In this document: positions 53,183-61,666 of the stretch, in pieces
Numbering within the stretch: position 1 is the stretch's first letter
How the letters are laid out: the number at the start of each line of letters is the position of its first letter
The notes under the pieces: model-generated
Seen by the model: only the letters and a program-made list of their open reading frames with translations
The model's database searches: none
What the model was told of the DNA's origin: nothing
Assembly (NCBI RefSeq): GCF_001678845.1
Contig: NZ_MAIQ01000005.1
Coordinates: 4,925 to 68,924 of the forward strand
Direction: 5' to 3'
Length of the DNA: 64,000 nucleotides
Source: Christensenella intestinihominis
GTDB lineage: Bacteria; Bacillota; Clostridia; Christensenellales; Christensenellaceae
Position numbers and translations under genes: made by a program

Positions 53183-53839
53183 CTATTCGGCGTGATATTG
53201 TATTTTGGGCAGGCCGACGCCCTTGAAAATGCCAAGGAAACGAAGGCCGAGAATCAGGACAAAACAGATAGTGGTAATGAATTCACGCGGCAGGGAGCAA
53301 TAGTCGTAGAGGAGGTACATGGCAACGGAGCCCGCAATGCAGCAGGCGGCATAGATGGTGCCGGAAAAAATAATCGGCATGCGCTGGACCAGCACGTCCC
53401 GCAGGATTCCGCCGCCGCAGCCGGTAATGGTACAGATGAATACACAGGTGAGCATATTGCCGCCCTGGTCTAAAACCATGAGTGCCGCGGACGTGCCGAA
53501 GGTTGCGAGGCCGATTGCGTCCGCCACATCGAGAATACGGCTGACATTATATTTACGCAGGGTTTTGTGCCGCGAATAGAGCTTATTGATGACGAGCGTG
53601 CCTACAATGGCGGCGACGACCGTGGTGATATAGGAATAGTTTGTAAAAAAAACAGGGATGCCGTTTTGCAGGAGAACATCGCGCAGGATTCCGCCGCCGC
53701 AGGCGGTGGTGATCGCGAGCACAATAATTCCCATCAGGTCGAGGTGTTTTTGCAGCGCGGCAATAACGCCCGAAACACTGAAAGCAAGCAGGCCGATGAT
53801 TTCAAGGGCAGTGGGGAAGGTGGATATGATATTTTCCAA
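53183..53839 (-). CDS. TRIC/UPF0126 membrane channel (YicG/YadS-like)
   Basis: A 218-residue membrane protein with two copies of the UPF0126 domain, each marked by CGGGILRDVL (near residues 47 and 133), and seven hydrophobic segments. Prokaryotic TRIC homologues are trimeric cation channels; the E. coli YicG relative has been linked to glycine uptake. Gene overlap with neighbours is absent; the ybjQ-like gene lies 21 bases upstream. Confidence 0.88.
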   Translation of the reverse strand: MENIISTFPTALEIIGLLAFSVSGVIAALQKHLDLMGIIVLAITTACGGGILRDVLLQNGIPVFFTNYSYITTVVAAIVGTLVINKLYSRHKTLRKYNVSRILDVADAIGLATFGTSAALMVLDQGGNMLTCVFICTITGCGGGILRDVLVQRMPIIFSGTIYAACCIAGSVAMYLLYDYCSLPREFITTICFVLILGLRFLGIFKGVGLPKIQYHAE

Positions 53840-53860
53840 GCCGGTTCCTTTCCGGGAAAA

Positions 53861-54175
53861 TCAATCTTTGAATTTTACAGCCGTGCCATATGCAATGATT
53901 TCCGCCGCGCCCTGCGTGATGGACGAGGAAGCATAACGCAGGCACACGATTGCCTCGGCACCAAGGTTGACCGCTTCCGCAACCATGCGCCCCGTGGCGA
54001 TTTTCCGCGCTTCCTGCATCATTTCCGTATAAGATGTCAGTTCGCCGCCCACCAGCGTTTTAAAGCCGGCCATAAAGTCTTTCCCAATGTGTACGCTCTG
54101 CACCGTGCTGCCTGTGACGGTTCCCAGCTCTTCAAGCGTTTTTCCGGTAATGCTTTCCCGTGTGGTGAGTAACAT
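53861..54175 (-). CDS. YbjQ/UPF0145 family protein
   Basis: A 104-residue protein matching the YbjQ family from end to end: VTGSTVQSVHIGKDFMAG near residue 20, EARKIATGRMVAEAVNLGAE and IIAYGTAV near the C terminus. The family forms pentamers and is sometimes described as heavy-metal binding; function is not established. Probably cotranscribed with the TRIC gene. Confidence 0.9.
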   Translation of the reverse strand: MLLTTRESITGKTLEELGTVTGSTVQSVHIGKDFMAGFKTLVGGELTSYTEMMQEARKIATGRMVAEAVNLGAEAIVCLRYASSSITQGAAEIIAYGTAVKFKD

Positions 54176-54254
54176 GATTTTTCTCCGTCCCTTTATAATT
54201 TCAGATACAATTTTATTATACCGGACAAGGAACGGGCTTGTAAACGGATATTCA

Positions 54255-54292
54255 TAAAAAATACGGCACAGCCCGCGTTGGGCTGTGCCGTA
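54255..54292 (-). terminator. Terminator of the radical SAM gene
   Basis: TACGGCACAGCCC/GGGCTGTGCCGTA, a perfect 13-base stem with a five-base loop. On the minus strand it ends in a U tract. Confidence 0.92.
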
Positions 54293-54311
54293 AAATTCAA
54301 TGGGTTTGCGG

Positions 54312-55793
54312 TTATTTCAGGCTCTCCGGGATTTCCGTTTCCCTGTCGCACGGAACATGGCCGCAGTTGCCGCACGCGCTGGCGCCCTGGCCGTTCGTGG
54401 TATCAACCCTCTTATCCATCGCCGCGTTGATTACGCCGTTGAACGGGAAGTGGCCGCAGGACCAGATTTCATCTGCACGGACTTTCCAGTTTTCAGCGAT
54501 CTTATCCGTCTTGGCCGTCAGCACGTCGACGCCCTCGAGGTCGAGGTCCTGCGTCGGATGTGCGCCGGATTCGTTGACTGCCTTGCGCAGGCCGTCCGGG
54601 TTATCGAGCAGCGGGCACGGACGCAGCAGGTTGTCGGAGAACGGCTGGCCTTCCTGGTACTTACGGAAGAGCGGGCTGCCGAGCGCTTCTTCAAGAGTGC
54701 ACTCGTTGATGTTGTGCGTCGCATAATGGATGAACGCGCACGGTTCGCAGTCGCCGTTGGAATTGATGTGGAAATAGCGCCGTCCGCCGGCGATACATCC
54801 GCCGACATATTCGCCGTCGTTCCAGAAGTCGAGGATGAAGAGCGGCTTGTATTCGCGCATTTCACGAACACGCTGGTACATATGCGCCCTCTGTTCTGGC
54901 GTCACGCACAGGTCCATAACGGCGTCCTTGCCGATCGGCATATAGGTGAACAGCCAGCCGAACAGGCAGCCTGCCTCGATCATCGTATCGTTCCACTCGT
55001 CGCTTGCGATTGTCTTATAGTTCTGGCTGTGGTAGCAAGCGGAGTAACCGAACGGAATACCGGCGTCCTTCAAGAGCTTCATTGCCTTCATGACCTTATC
55101 ATACGTACCTTCGCCGCGGCGGGCATCCGTTTCTTCCGGCGTGCCTTCCACGGAGATCATGAATGTAAAGTTGCCGACGCGCAGGAGGTCCTGCACAAAG
55201 TCTTCGTCGATCAGCGTCGCATTTGTGAACGCGCCGAACGCGCAGTCGGAATGCTTTTCCGCAAGACGGATCAGGTCCTTTTTGCGAACCAGCGGCTCGC
55301 CGCCCGAGAACAGGTATACATAGATGCCCAGTTCCTTGCCCTGTGTGATGATTTCATCCATCTTTTCATAGGACAGGTTGTAATGCTTGCCGTATTCCGC
55401 GGCCCAGCAGCCGATGCACTTCAGGTTGCAGGCGGAAGTCGGGTCCATAAGGATTGCCCACGGAACGTTGACGCCCATTTCCTTGCCCTTCGCCTGGGCG
55501 ATCGGCATACCCTTTACGCCGGAGTTCAGGAAGAAGTTGAGGATAAAACGCTTCAGGTAATTTACGTTTACATCGGTGAGGACGCGTTTCATCAGGACGC
55601 CCTGCCAGGTTTGCTGGTCCCACCAGTCCTGGAAATTTTTGACCGATTTGTTCCACTGGTTGCCCTTTGTGAAACCGTCCGCCCATTTCAGGAGCTTCGG
55701 CAGGTTCTTGACCGGGTCTTTTTCCAGGTACTTGAATGCCGCAGAGAACGCAACGTTAGCGCCCGCGCTTTTGATCGTGTTCTTAATTGCCAT
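54312..55793 (-). CDS. Radical SAM protein with SPASM-like C terminus
   Basis: A 493-residue protein with the radical SAM CNLKCIGC motif (Cys122, 126, 129), YLFSGGEPLVRK as the SAM-binding GGE and a C-terminal half with CIAGGRRYFHINSNGDCEPC plus two CGHFP/CGNCGHVPC Cys clusters that suggest extra Fe-S centres. The first 110 residues are a helical extension rich in Trp and Lys. It stands alone with its own strong promoter and terminator, so no peptide or partner gene suggests its substrate. TTTGGAGG precedes the start. Confidence 0.88.
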   Translation of the reverse strand: MAIKNTIKSAGANVAFSAAFKYLEKDPVKNLPKLLKWADGFTKGNQWNKSVKNFQDWWDQQTWQGVLMKRVLTDVNVNYLKRFILNFFLNSGVKGMPIAQAKGKEMGVNVPWAILMDPTSACNLKCIGCWAAEYGKHYNLSYEKMDEIITQGKELGIYVYLFSGGEPLVRKKDLIRLAEKHSDCAFGAFTNATLIDEDFVQDLLRVGNFTFMISVEGTPEETDARRGEGTYDKVMKAMKLLKDAGIPFGYSACYHSQNYKTIASDEWNDTMIEAGCLFGWLFTYMPIGKDAVMDLCVTPEQRAHMYQRVREMREYKPLFILDFWNDGEYVGGCIAGGRRYFHINSNGDCEPCAFIHYATHNINECTLEEALGSPLFRKYQEGQPFSDNLLRPCPLLDNPDGLRKAVNESGAHPTQDLDLEGVDVLTAKTDKIAENWKVRADEIWSCGHFPFNGVINAAMDKRVDTTNGQGASACGNCGHVPCDRETEIPESLK

Positions 55794-55917
55794 AGTTAAA
55801 CCTCCAAATATAAGTCCTTACATTAATAAATTTACAATATGCAAACGTCCGGTTTCGGACGGCCAATTGCAGGTCCGCCATCGGTATTTTAATACGAACC
55901 ATAGTTCATTTAATAAA

Positions 55918-55946
55918 ATAATACGGATTTCGGGAGGTGTTGTCAA
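55918..55946 (-). promoter_or_regulatory. Strong promoter of the radical SAM gene
   Basis: On the minus strand, TTGACA, 17 bases, TATTAT. It predicts a leader of about 120 bases. Confidence 0.8.
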
Positions 55947-56147
55947 GGCAAAAAATCCCTTTTTAATGCGGTATTTTGATATTTTAAGGCGCTGTGAACC
56001 GGCGTTCAATTAAAAAATGCGTAATGATCGCTTTTTGCGTATTTCCCGTTAGAATGTTCAAAAACAAAATTTCGAAAAAATTATTTGCCTTCCGTCGGAG
56101 CTAAATAAATAAAATGATCGAAAATGTCAAAAATTTTCATAAATTTG

Positions 56148-56176
56148 TTGAGAAATGAACACTTTTATGTTACAAT
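56148..56176 (+). promoter_or_regulatory. Promoter of the second deoR gene
   Basis: TTGAGA, 17 bases, TACAAT. Its -10 overlaps a possible upstream start codon at 56177, so translation must begin at the later ATG at 56204. Confidence 0.75.
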
Positions 56177-56203
56177 ATGAAAAAACAAACTGGAGAAACT
56201 GTT

Positions 56204-56962
56204 ATGAACACAGAAAGACGGGAAGAGATCAAGGAACTGCTGCGGGAGCGCGGGGAAGTAAAACTCAAGGATTTGGAACAGCATTTTCCGGATTGTTCAA
56301 GCATGACGCTGCGCCGGGATTTGAAATACCTGGAAGACAACGGCTATGTGAAACGCACGCGCGGCGGCGCGGTAGCGATGAGCCGGCTTTCCATTGCGGC
56401 GGAGGATATTTATTCGGAACGCGCCCTTGAGAATGTGGCGGAAAAATATGTGATTGCCAAGAAAGCGCTTCAGTTTATTGAACGGGGACGGTCGATTTAT
56501 GTGGACGCGGGCACGACGCTGATGCTGTTCACCCGGGAGATGGAGGACGAATACCTTTCCATTATGACGTCGGGCGTGAACATTGCCATGGAGCTGATTA
56601 AAAAGCAGAAGCCGAGCGTTACGCTGATCGGCGGGCAGGTGAACCGCAACACAATTTCCGTATCCGGCATCAATTCGTGTAATTTTATCCGCGAGGTAAA
56701 CATCGATATCGCGTTTATGGCGGCGAGCGGGTTTTCGGTTGAGAACGGATTCACGAGCGGCACCTATACGGAATGCGAGATCAAAAAAGAGGTGGTAAAC
56801 CGCGCGCGAAAAACGATTGTATTGATGGACAGCAAAAAAATCGATAAGATTATGCCGTTTACGTACGCATATATGGAGGATATCGACGTGCTTATTTCAG
56901 ACGACGACCTCGACGAAGAGATTGTGCGGGAAGCAAAGCGCAGGAATGTCCAGATTGTATGA
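56204..56962 (+). CDS. DeoR-family transcriptional regulator
   Basis: A 252-residue regulator with N-terminal HTH (EVKLKDLEQHFPDCSSMTLR, DLKYLEDNGYVKRT) and the DeoR sensor domain (VDAGTTLMLF, LIGGQVNRNT, FMAASGFSVENGF). The start at 56204 is fixed by the promoter -10 just upstream. It lies 54 bases before a polyol-phosphate-type dehydrogenase gene, its likely target. Confidence 0.9.
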   Translation: MNTERREEIKELLRERGEVKLKDLEQHFPDCSSMTLRRDLKYLEDNGYVKRTRGGAVAMSRLSIAAEDIYSERALENVAEKYVIAKKALQFIERGRSIYVDAGTTLMLFTREMEDEYLSIMTSGVNIAMELIKKQKPSVTLIGGQVNRNTISVSGINSCNFIREVNIDIAFMAASGFSVENGFTSGTYTECEIKKEVVNRARKTIVLMDSKKIDKIMPFTYAYMEDIDVLISDDDLDEEIVREAKRRNVQIV

Positions 56963-57016
56963 AACCGCTGACAGGCGCAGCGGAGTATTTAAAAATCCAG
57001 GGTTTGGAGGAAAACA

Positions 57017-58276
57017 ATGAAAACAAAAGCAGTTAGGTTGTATGGGAAATCGGATTTAAGGCTGGAAGAGTTTGAGCTGCCGGAAATTACGGATGATGAA
57101 ATGCTGGCAAAGGTGATATCGGACAGCTTGTGCATGTCGAGCTATAAGGCGGCCCTCCAGGGCGGCGACCATAAGCGCGTGCCCAATAACGTAGCGGAAA
57201 ACCCGGTAATTATCGGTCATGAATTCTGCGGGGAGGTTGTCAAAGCGGGAAAAAATGTGGCGCATCTCGCGAATCCGGGCGATAAGTTTACCGTGCAGCC
57301 GGCAATGTTTTACAAGGGAACCCTCGATTCGCCGGGGTATTCCTATCCCTATTACGGCGGGGACGCGACGTATATCATTATCCCGGCTGAAGCATTCGAG
57401 ACGGACTGCTTCCTGAAATATGAAGGGGATGCGTTCTATCACGGATCGCTCGCCGAACCCATGAGCTGTATCGCGGGCGGCGCACACGTGAATTACCATA
57501 CGAAATTTGGCTCCTATGTGCATGAAATGGGCATCAGGGAGGGCGGAAAAATGGCGCTTCTCGCGGGGGTCGGCCCGATGGGCCTTGGAACCATCGATTA
57601 TGCGCTGCATGCGGAAAGGAAGCCGTCGCTGCTGGTTGTGACGGATATCGACCCGGTGCGTCTTGCGCGTGCGGAATCCATCTTCACGGTGGAGGAGGCG
57701 AAAAAGCAGGGCGTTGAACTGCATTATGTAAATACGGCGGAAAAAGACGAGGCGTATGTGATGGGCCTTTCGGGCGGCACGGGCTATGACGACGTATATG
57801 TGATGGCCCCGGTGAAGCCGGTTGTGGAAATGGGCGATAACCTCCTCGGCATGGACGGCTGCCTCAATTTCTTTGCGGGCCCGACGAATACGGAGTTCAA
57901 AGCGGAATTTAATTTCTACGACGTCCATTACGCGGCGACGCACGTATGCAGCAATTCCGGCGGAAATACGCAGGATATGCGCGAGGTGCTGAAGATGATG
58001 GGCGAAGGGCAGCTTGAGCCTTCGGTCATGATTACGCATGTCGGCGGCCTCAACTGCGTGCCCGAGGTAACCCTTAAGCTGCACGATATCCCGGGCGGCA
58101 AGAAGCTTGTTTATACGCAGATCGATATGCCGCTTACGGCAATTGACGATTTTGCGGAGCTTGGAAAAACAGACCCGATGTTTGCGGAGCTTGCGAAAAT
58201 TGTGGAAGAATCACACGGACTGTGGTCGGCGGAAGCGGAACGCTATCTGCTGGCGAATGCAAAACCGATCGACTGA
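57017..58276 (+). CDS. Zinc-type alcohol dehydrogenase, L-sorbose-1-phosphate reductase-like
   Basis: A 419-residue MDR-family dehydrogenase: IIGHEFCGEVV (catalytic zinc region), AEPMSC, and a cofactor loop GVGPMGLGT. The length and the conserved YSYPYYGGDATYI stretch resemble SorE-type L-sorbose-1-phosphate reductases more than ordinary alcohol dehydrogenases of about 350 residues. I see the catalytic zinc site but no clear structural four-Cys lobe. It follows a deoR gene in the same direction. The sorbose assignment is a family resemblance from memory. Confidence 0.78.
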   Translation: MKTKAVRLYGKSDLRLEEFELPEITDDEMLAKVISDSLCMSSYKAALQGGDHKRVPNNVAENPVIIGHEFCGEVVKAGKNVAHLANPGDKFTVQPAMFYKGTLDSPGYSYPYYGGDATYIIIPAEAFETDCFLKYEGDAFYHGSLAEPMSCIAGGAHVNYHTKFGSYVHEMGIREGGKMALLAGVGPMGLGTIDYALHAERKPSLLVVTDIDPVRLARAESIFTVEEAKKQGVELHYVNTAEKDEAYVMGLSGGTGYDDVYVMAPVKPVVEMGDNLLGMDGCLNFFAGPTNTEFKAEFNFYDVHYAATHVCSNSGGNTQDMREVLKMMGEGQLEPSVMITHVGGLNCVPEVTLKLHDIPGGKKLVYTQIDMPLTAIDDFAELGKTDPMFAELAKIVEESHGLWSAEAERYLLANAKPID

Positions 58277-58302
58277 CCCATCCGGTAACAATACGGAAAC
58301 GA

Positions 58303-58332
58303 ACGGCGCGGCGAAAAGCCGCGCCGTTTTTA
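58303..58332 (+). terminator. Terminator of the deoR-dehydrogenase operon
   Basis: ACGGCGCGGC/GCCGCGCCGT with a GAAAA loop and T tract. Confidence 0.9.
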
Positions 58333-58464
58333 TGTGCGCGCGGGAAGGACGTACCGCTAAAATCTGTTGAAACAATGAAAATATAATGAAAAAAATCAAA
58401 ACAATTGCGCGGCGGAGAAGCGGTGTGTTACCATGAAGGCAAAATAGAAGCGGAGGGATGCCCT

Positions 58465-58971
58465 ATGAAAAAAGAATGGGATATCATGCAGGTATGTATT
58501 GTGGTAAAAGACCTCAGGAAATATGTAAGGAATTATTGGGAGAAGCTCGGAATCGGGCCGTGGAAGCTGCGGCATTTCACAAATGAAATTGTGAAGGATT
58601 ATAAGGTGGACGGCAAGCCGGTGGAGGAAGAGTTTGATTTCCATATCGCAATCTGCCAGGTTGGCCGGGTGGAATTTGAAATTATCCAGCCGATCAAGGG
58701 ACCGAACTGCTATTTCAGGTTTTTGGAGGAAAAGGGCGAAGGACTGCACCATGTGAAGCTTCCGATTGAAAAGGAAGAGGTGGGGGAAATGGTGCAATAT
58801 TTCGAAGCAAATGGGAACCCGATTTTGCAGACCGGCTGGGTAGACGGGGATTTCCATGCCTATCCCGATACGCGGGAAGACCTTGGCATGATGATCGAGC
58901 TTGGAGTCCTGGGGCCGATCGATGTGCCGTATGAACTTTATCCGCCGGAGGCGGCAGGCGGGGATAATTGA
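58465..58971 (+). CDS. VOC-superfamily (glyoxalase-like) protein
   Basis: A 168-residue protein of the vicinal oxygen chelate fold: MQVCIVVKDLRKYVRNYWEK at the N terminus and GLHHVKLPI in the middle, as in methylmalonyl-CoA epimerase and related proteins. CGGAGGG precedes the ATG at 58465. A TATAAT at 58382-58387 is a possible -10. Single-gene unit with its own terminator; substrate unknown. Confidence 0.82.
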   Translation: MKKEWDIMQVCIVVKDLRKYVRNYWEKLGIGPWKLRHFTNEIVKDYKVDGKPVEEEFDFHIAICQVGRVEFEIIQPIKGPNCYFRFLEEKGEGLHHVKLPIEKEEVGEMVQYFEANGNPILQTGWVDGDFHAYPDTREDLGMMIELGVLGPIDVPYELYPPEAAGGDN

Positions 58972-58977
58972 GCAGTT

Positions 58978-59009
58978 ATGCGGGCGCAGAAATGCGTCCG
59001 TATTTTTTT
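58978..59009 (+). terminator. Terminator of the VOC gene
   Basis: An 11-base stem (ATGCGGGCGCA against TGCGTCCGTAT, two G-U pairs) with a four-base loop and seven T residues. Confidence 0.82.
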
Positions 59010-59019
59010 GCTGAAATGC

Positions 59020-59050
59020 TTGACCCTAACGTTGCGTAATAGTTTATGAT
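59020..59050 (+). promoter_or_regulatory. MerR-type promoter with a 19-base spacer
   Basis: TTGACC and TATGAT are separated by 19 bases, the diagnostic over-long spacer of MerR-activated promoters. The spacer contains the partial dyad CTAACGTTGCGT, similar to sites of TipA/BmrR-type regulators. It lies just upstream of a merR gene, implying autoregulation. Confidence 0.75.
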
Positions 59051-59075
59051 GAATCTATCGAAGGAAGGTGACGGA

Positions 59076-59804
59076 ATGACGGTAAAAGAAATGTCCCGCA
59101 TCGCAGGCGTCAGTGTGCGCACACTGCATTATTACGATGAGATCGGCCTCCTGCGTCCGGGAACGGTGACGGAGGCGGGCTACCGGATTTACGGGGAAAA
59201 GGAACTTGTGCGGCTGCAGCAAATCCTGTTTTTCCGGGAGCTTGGTTTTCCGCTGAAGGAAATCAGGAGCATTATGGAAAATCCGTCCTTCGATGAAAAA
59301 GAGGCGCTTTTGAAACAGCGGAAGCTCCTGGAATTAAAGCAGGAACGGCTTTCGGGGTTGATGCGCCTGATTGACAAAACGCTGAAAGGAGACAAGCATA
59401 TGAGCTTTGAAGAATTTGACGAAAGCAGGCTGGAAGAGATGCGGAGGGAATATGCCCGTGAAGCCAGGGAACGCTGGGGAGAAACCGAGGCGTACCGGCA
59501 AAGCGAGGAAAGGACGGCAGGATACGGAAAGGGCGATTGGGCGCGCCTCGACGCGGAAATGGAAGGCCTGTTCCGCCGCTTTGCGGAAGCGATGGAATTC
59601 CCGCCGGAGGATGGAGCGGTGCAGGCGCTGGTTCGGGAATGGCAGCAGCATATCACCCGAAATTATTATGAATGCACCGATGAAATCCTTGCGGGACTGG
59701 GAAAGATGTATATTGCGGACCGGCGGTTCGCGAAAAATATTGACCGCTATGGCAAGGGACTTGCGGAATTCATGAGCAAGGCCATCGCCCATTACTGCAA
59801 ATAG
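59076..59804 (+). CDS. MerR-family regulator with TipAS domain
   Basis: A 242-residue regulator: N-terminal MerR HTH (SRIAGVSVRTLHYYDEIGLL), dimerising helix (about 75-110) and a C-terminal TipAS-like all-helical drug-binding domain with FEEFDESRLEEMRREYAREA and HYC near the end. TipA-type proteins bind thiopeptide or other antibiotics and activate their own promoter. GGAAGG precedes the ATG at 59076. No exporter gene is cotranscribed. Confidence 0.9.
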   Translation: MTVKEMSRIAGVSVRTLHYYDEIGLLRPGTVTEAGYRIYGEKELVRLQQILFFRELGFPLKEIRSIMENPSFDEKEALLKQRKLLELKQERLSGLMRLIDKTLKGDKHMSFEEFDESRLEEMRREYAREARERWGETEAYRQSEERTAGYGKGDWARLDAEMEGLFRRFAEAMEFPPEDGAVQALVREWQQHITRNYYECTDEILAGLGKMYIADRRFAKNIDRYGKGLAEFMSKAIAHYCK

Positions 59805-59838
59805 AAAAAACGGCCCGGGATGATTGCCCGGGCCGTTT
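59805..59838. terminator. Bidirectional terminator
   Basis: AAACGGCCCGGG/CCCGGGCCGTTT, a perfect 12-base stem with a seven-base loop and an A tract upstream. It separates the convergent merR and ftsW-like genes. Confidence 0.9.
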
Positions 59839-59895
59839 GACGTCCGGCCGCTTTCGCCTGGCGGAACGCCGTATGGGATTCTTGGAGCGGTTCTT

Positions 59896-61269
59896 TTATC
59901 CGGCCGCTTTGCGCATGGCGCGTTCGCTTATAATTCCTTTGTATTTATATACCGAAAGGAAAAGCCCGATAAGGCACATACTGACGACAAGCCCCCAGCC
60001 CGTGCACAGGACCAGCGGCAGGGAAAAGGACCGTATTGTGAGGATGCCGAAATTGGTGAGGAAAAAAATCGCGCTTTGGATTGCGAATACGGACGATATC
60101 CCCAGCAGTACGAAGAACGCGAGTCTGTTGCGCTGGCGGAATGCGAGCGCGAACATACGGGCAACCAGTGCGGCAATTCCACCGATCACCAGGAGGCCGG
60201 GCCCCCAGCCGTATTTTGCAATGATATAAAGCAGCATAAAATCGCTCTGGAAGAAATTGATATTGCCCGGCTGCATGCCGGAAGGCGGAACGGACATCTG
60301 CCCGGCCAGGCGCGCGTTTGCGAATACATCCTGTATATTTTCCCAATTCAGTTCCGCGTTCATTCCGGTGTGGGACACCGTGTTATAGCGCATGATGCTG
60401 TCGAGGAATATGGCCCTGCTGTCGCCGGGCATGATTCCGGTGGCGGTGGCGGCGTTCAGGAGGCTTTGCCACCACAGCAAAACCGCGAAGAGCACCGCCG
60501 CGCCGACGAGCGGTATGACGGCAAGCAGGAAGGCATATTTATCCTGACGCCCAAACCACCCGCGCAGGACGGCGGCACAAAGGACAGTACAGCAGGAACC
60601 GCCGAGGATCAGCATTGCCGTGGGAGCGGGCTGGAGGAACGCAAGCCCGGACGGAAGCAACGCAAGCAGTCCGCAGCAAAGGACGCCGCGGCGGCCCTTG
60701 TCTTTGAACGCATAGATCACGCCGCAATACAGGGGAACGAACAAAAGAAGGGTATAGCCGAAGTATCCGGTAAACCACGGCTGGTGCGCGGGAAACGCGA
60801 CAGCCGGCCACAGGAAAAAGAACAAGGCGGCGATCAGGTAAAAACGCAGGGGATATTTTGCCAGTAAGGTAAAATCGAGCAGGTAGGCCGCGGCCATGAC
60901 GGCGGCGCCGACTGCCGCCGCTTCCGCAAAGTGGGGGAGGTAATGATATTCCGACCACGAGCCGCCAAGCACGATGGATTGGAGGTATACGCCCAGCAAT
61001 ACCAGCGCCATGACGGCCAGGAGCGTGGCAATGTCGGGCGTTGGCCGGTGCGTCCGGTCGAGCGCCATTCCCACGGTTACAGGATCGCCCATCTGCCGCA
61101 CGGTTTCCCGCCGGGCTTCCGTTTCGGAAAGCCCCATCACCTCGTAAGCCGCCTGCTGGTCGTCCATGTGGGCGGCCAGCTCCCCGGCGATATCCGGCCG
61201 GGCCTTTTTGCAGCGCACCTGGCCGCAGACCTCGTCAATATACCGGTTGAATGCATCAGGTTGCTTCAC
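59896..61269 (-). CDS. FtsW/RodA/SpoVE-like protein with N-terminal HAAS-type prefix
   Basis: A 457-residue membrane protein. The first 75 residues resemble the permease-prefix/HAAS domain (CKKARPDIAGELAAHMDDQQ, GLSETEARRETVRQMGDP) that in Bacillota goes with PadR-controlled proteins. About ten hydrophobic segments follow with FtsW/RodA-like ends (NFFQSDFMLLYIIAKYGW, GILTIRSFSLPLVLCTGWG). FtsW/RodA proteins polymerise peptidoglycan glycan strands. I assign a GTG start at 61269, eight bases after GGGAGG; it overlaps padR by 14 bases. Whether it is an active polymerase is unknown. Confidence 0.8.
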   Translation of the reverse strand: MKQPDAFNRYIDEVCGQVRCKKARPDIAGELAAHMDDQQAAYEVMGLSETEARRETVRQMGDPVTVGMALDRTHRPTPDIATLLAVMALVLLGVYLQSIVLGGSWSEYHYLPHFAEAAAVGAAVMAAAYLLDFTLLAKYPLRFYLIAALFFFLWPAVAFPAHQPWFTGYFGYTLLLFVPLYCGVIYAFKDKGRRGVLCCGLLALLPSGLAFLQPAPTAMLILGGSCCTVLCAAVLRGWFGRQDKYAFLLAVIPLVGAAVLFAVLLWWQSLLNAATATGIMPGDSRAIFLDSIMRYNTVSHTGMNAELNWENIQDVFANARLAGQMSVPPSGMQPGNINFFQSDFMLLYIIAKYGWGPGLLVIGGIAALVARMFALAFRQRNRLAFFVLLGISSVFAIQSAIFFLTNFGILTIRSFSLPLVLCTGWGLVVSMCLIGLFLSVYKYKGIISERAMRKAAG

Positions 61270-61600
61270 AATGGGCACCTCCCATCACGCGGTTTACGGC
61301 AGAGGAATATTTTTTCCATTCACGGTGTTTTTCCCGGTAAAAACCAATTCCTTTTTGTGTGATCCTGTAGTATTTGCGGATGCGCGCACCGCCCGCTTCC
61401 TGCTCGTAAGATTCAAGCAATCCCTTCCGCTCGAGGGAATGGAGCAGGGGATAGAGCGTCCCCGCTTTCAATTCAAATACATTTTCGGATTCCCGCCTCA
61501 GGGTTTCAATCATCTGGTATCCATACATATCTTCCTGTTCCAGCAGCCTGAGAACCAGCATTGCCGTGCTGCCCGCCAAAAGGCCCTTATCGACTGTCAT
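61256..61600 (-). CDS. PadR-family transcriptional regulator
   Basis: A 114-residue winged-helix regulator: MLVLRLLEQEDMYGYQMIETLRR, reduced to the PadR core YGYQMIETL, then LKAGTLYPLLHSLERKGLL and YYRITQKG. AAAGGAGG precedes the ATG at 61600 by eight bases. It is the first gene of a two-gene operon with the FtsW-like protein, and its promoter is covered by two perfect palindromes. PadR proteins often respond to antibiotics or cell-envelope stress. Confidence 0.93.
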   Translation of the reverse strand: MTVDKGLLAGSTAMLVLRLLEQEDMYGYQMIETLRRESENVFELKAGTLYPLLHSLERKGLLESYEQEAGGARIRKYYRITQKGIGFYREKHREWKKYSSAVNRVMGGAHCEAT

Positions 61601-61615
61601 CGGTTTATCCTCCTT

Positions 61616-61666
61616 TATATATAGATGATCTATATATAATATATATAGACGGTCTATATATGTCAA
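61616..61666 (-). promoter_or_regulatory. padR promoter covered by two perfect palindromes
   Basis: On the minus strand, TTGACA (61661-61666), 17 bases, TATATT (61638-61643). Palindrome 1 (61641-61661) has arms ATATATAGAC/GTCTATATAT around a G and fills the spacer. Palindrome 2 (61616-61638) has arms TATATATAGAT/ATCTATATATA around a G and covers the start point. Centres are 24 bases apart. PadR autorepression is inferred. Confidence 0.8.

Larger units (their letters stand above)
55794..56203. other. 410-base divergent region between the radical SAM and deoR genes
   Basis: No gene. It holds two outward promoters (listed) and an A/T-rich middle. The 120-base leader of the radical SAM transcript contains a small CGTCCG/CGGACG hairpin. 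I found no riboswitch signature by eye. Confidence 0.65.

Noticed and set aside
59824-60867. 347-codon plus-strand frame opposite the FtsW-like gene
   Set aside because: Hydrophilic, Lys/Glu/Arg-rich shadow of a hydrophobic membrane protein on the other strand, and it begins inside a terminator hairpin.
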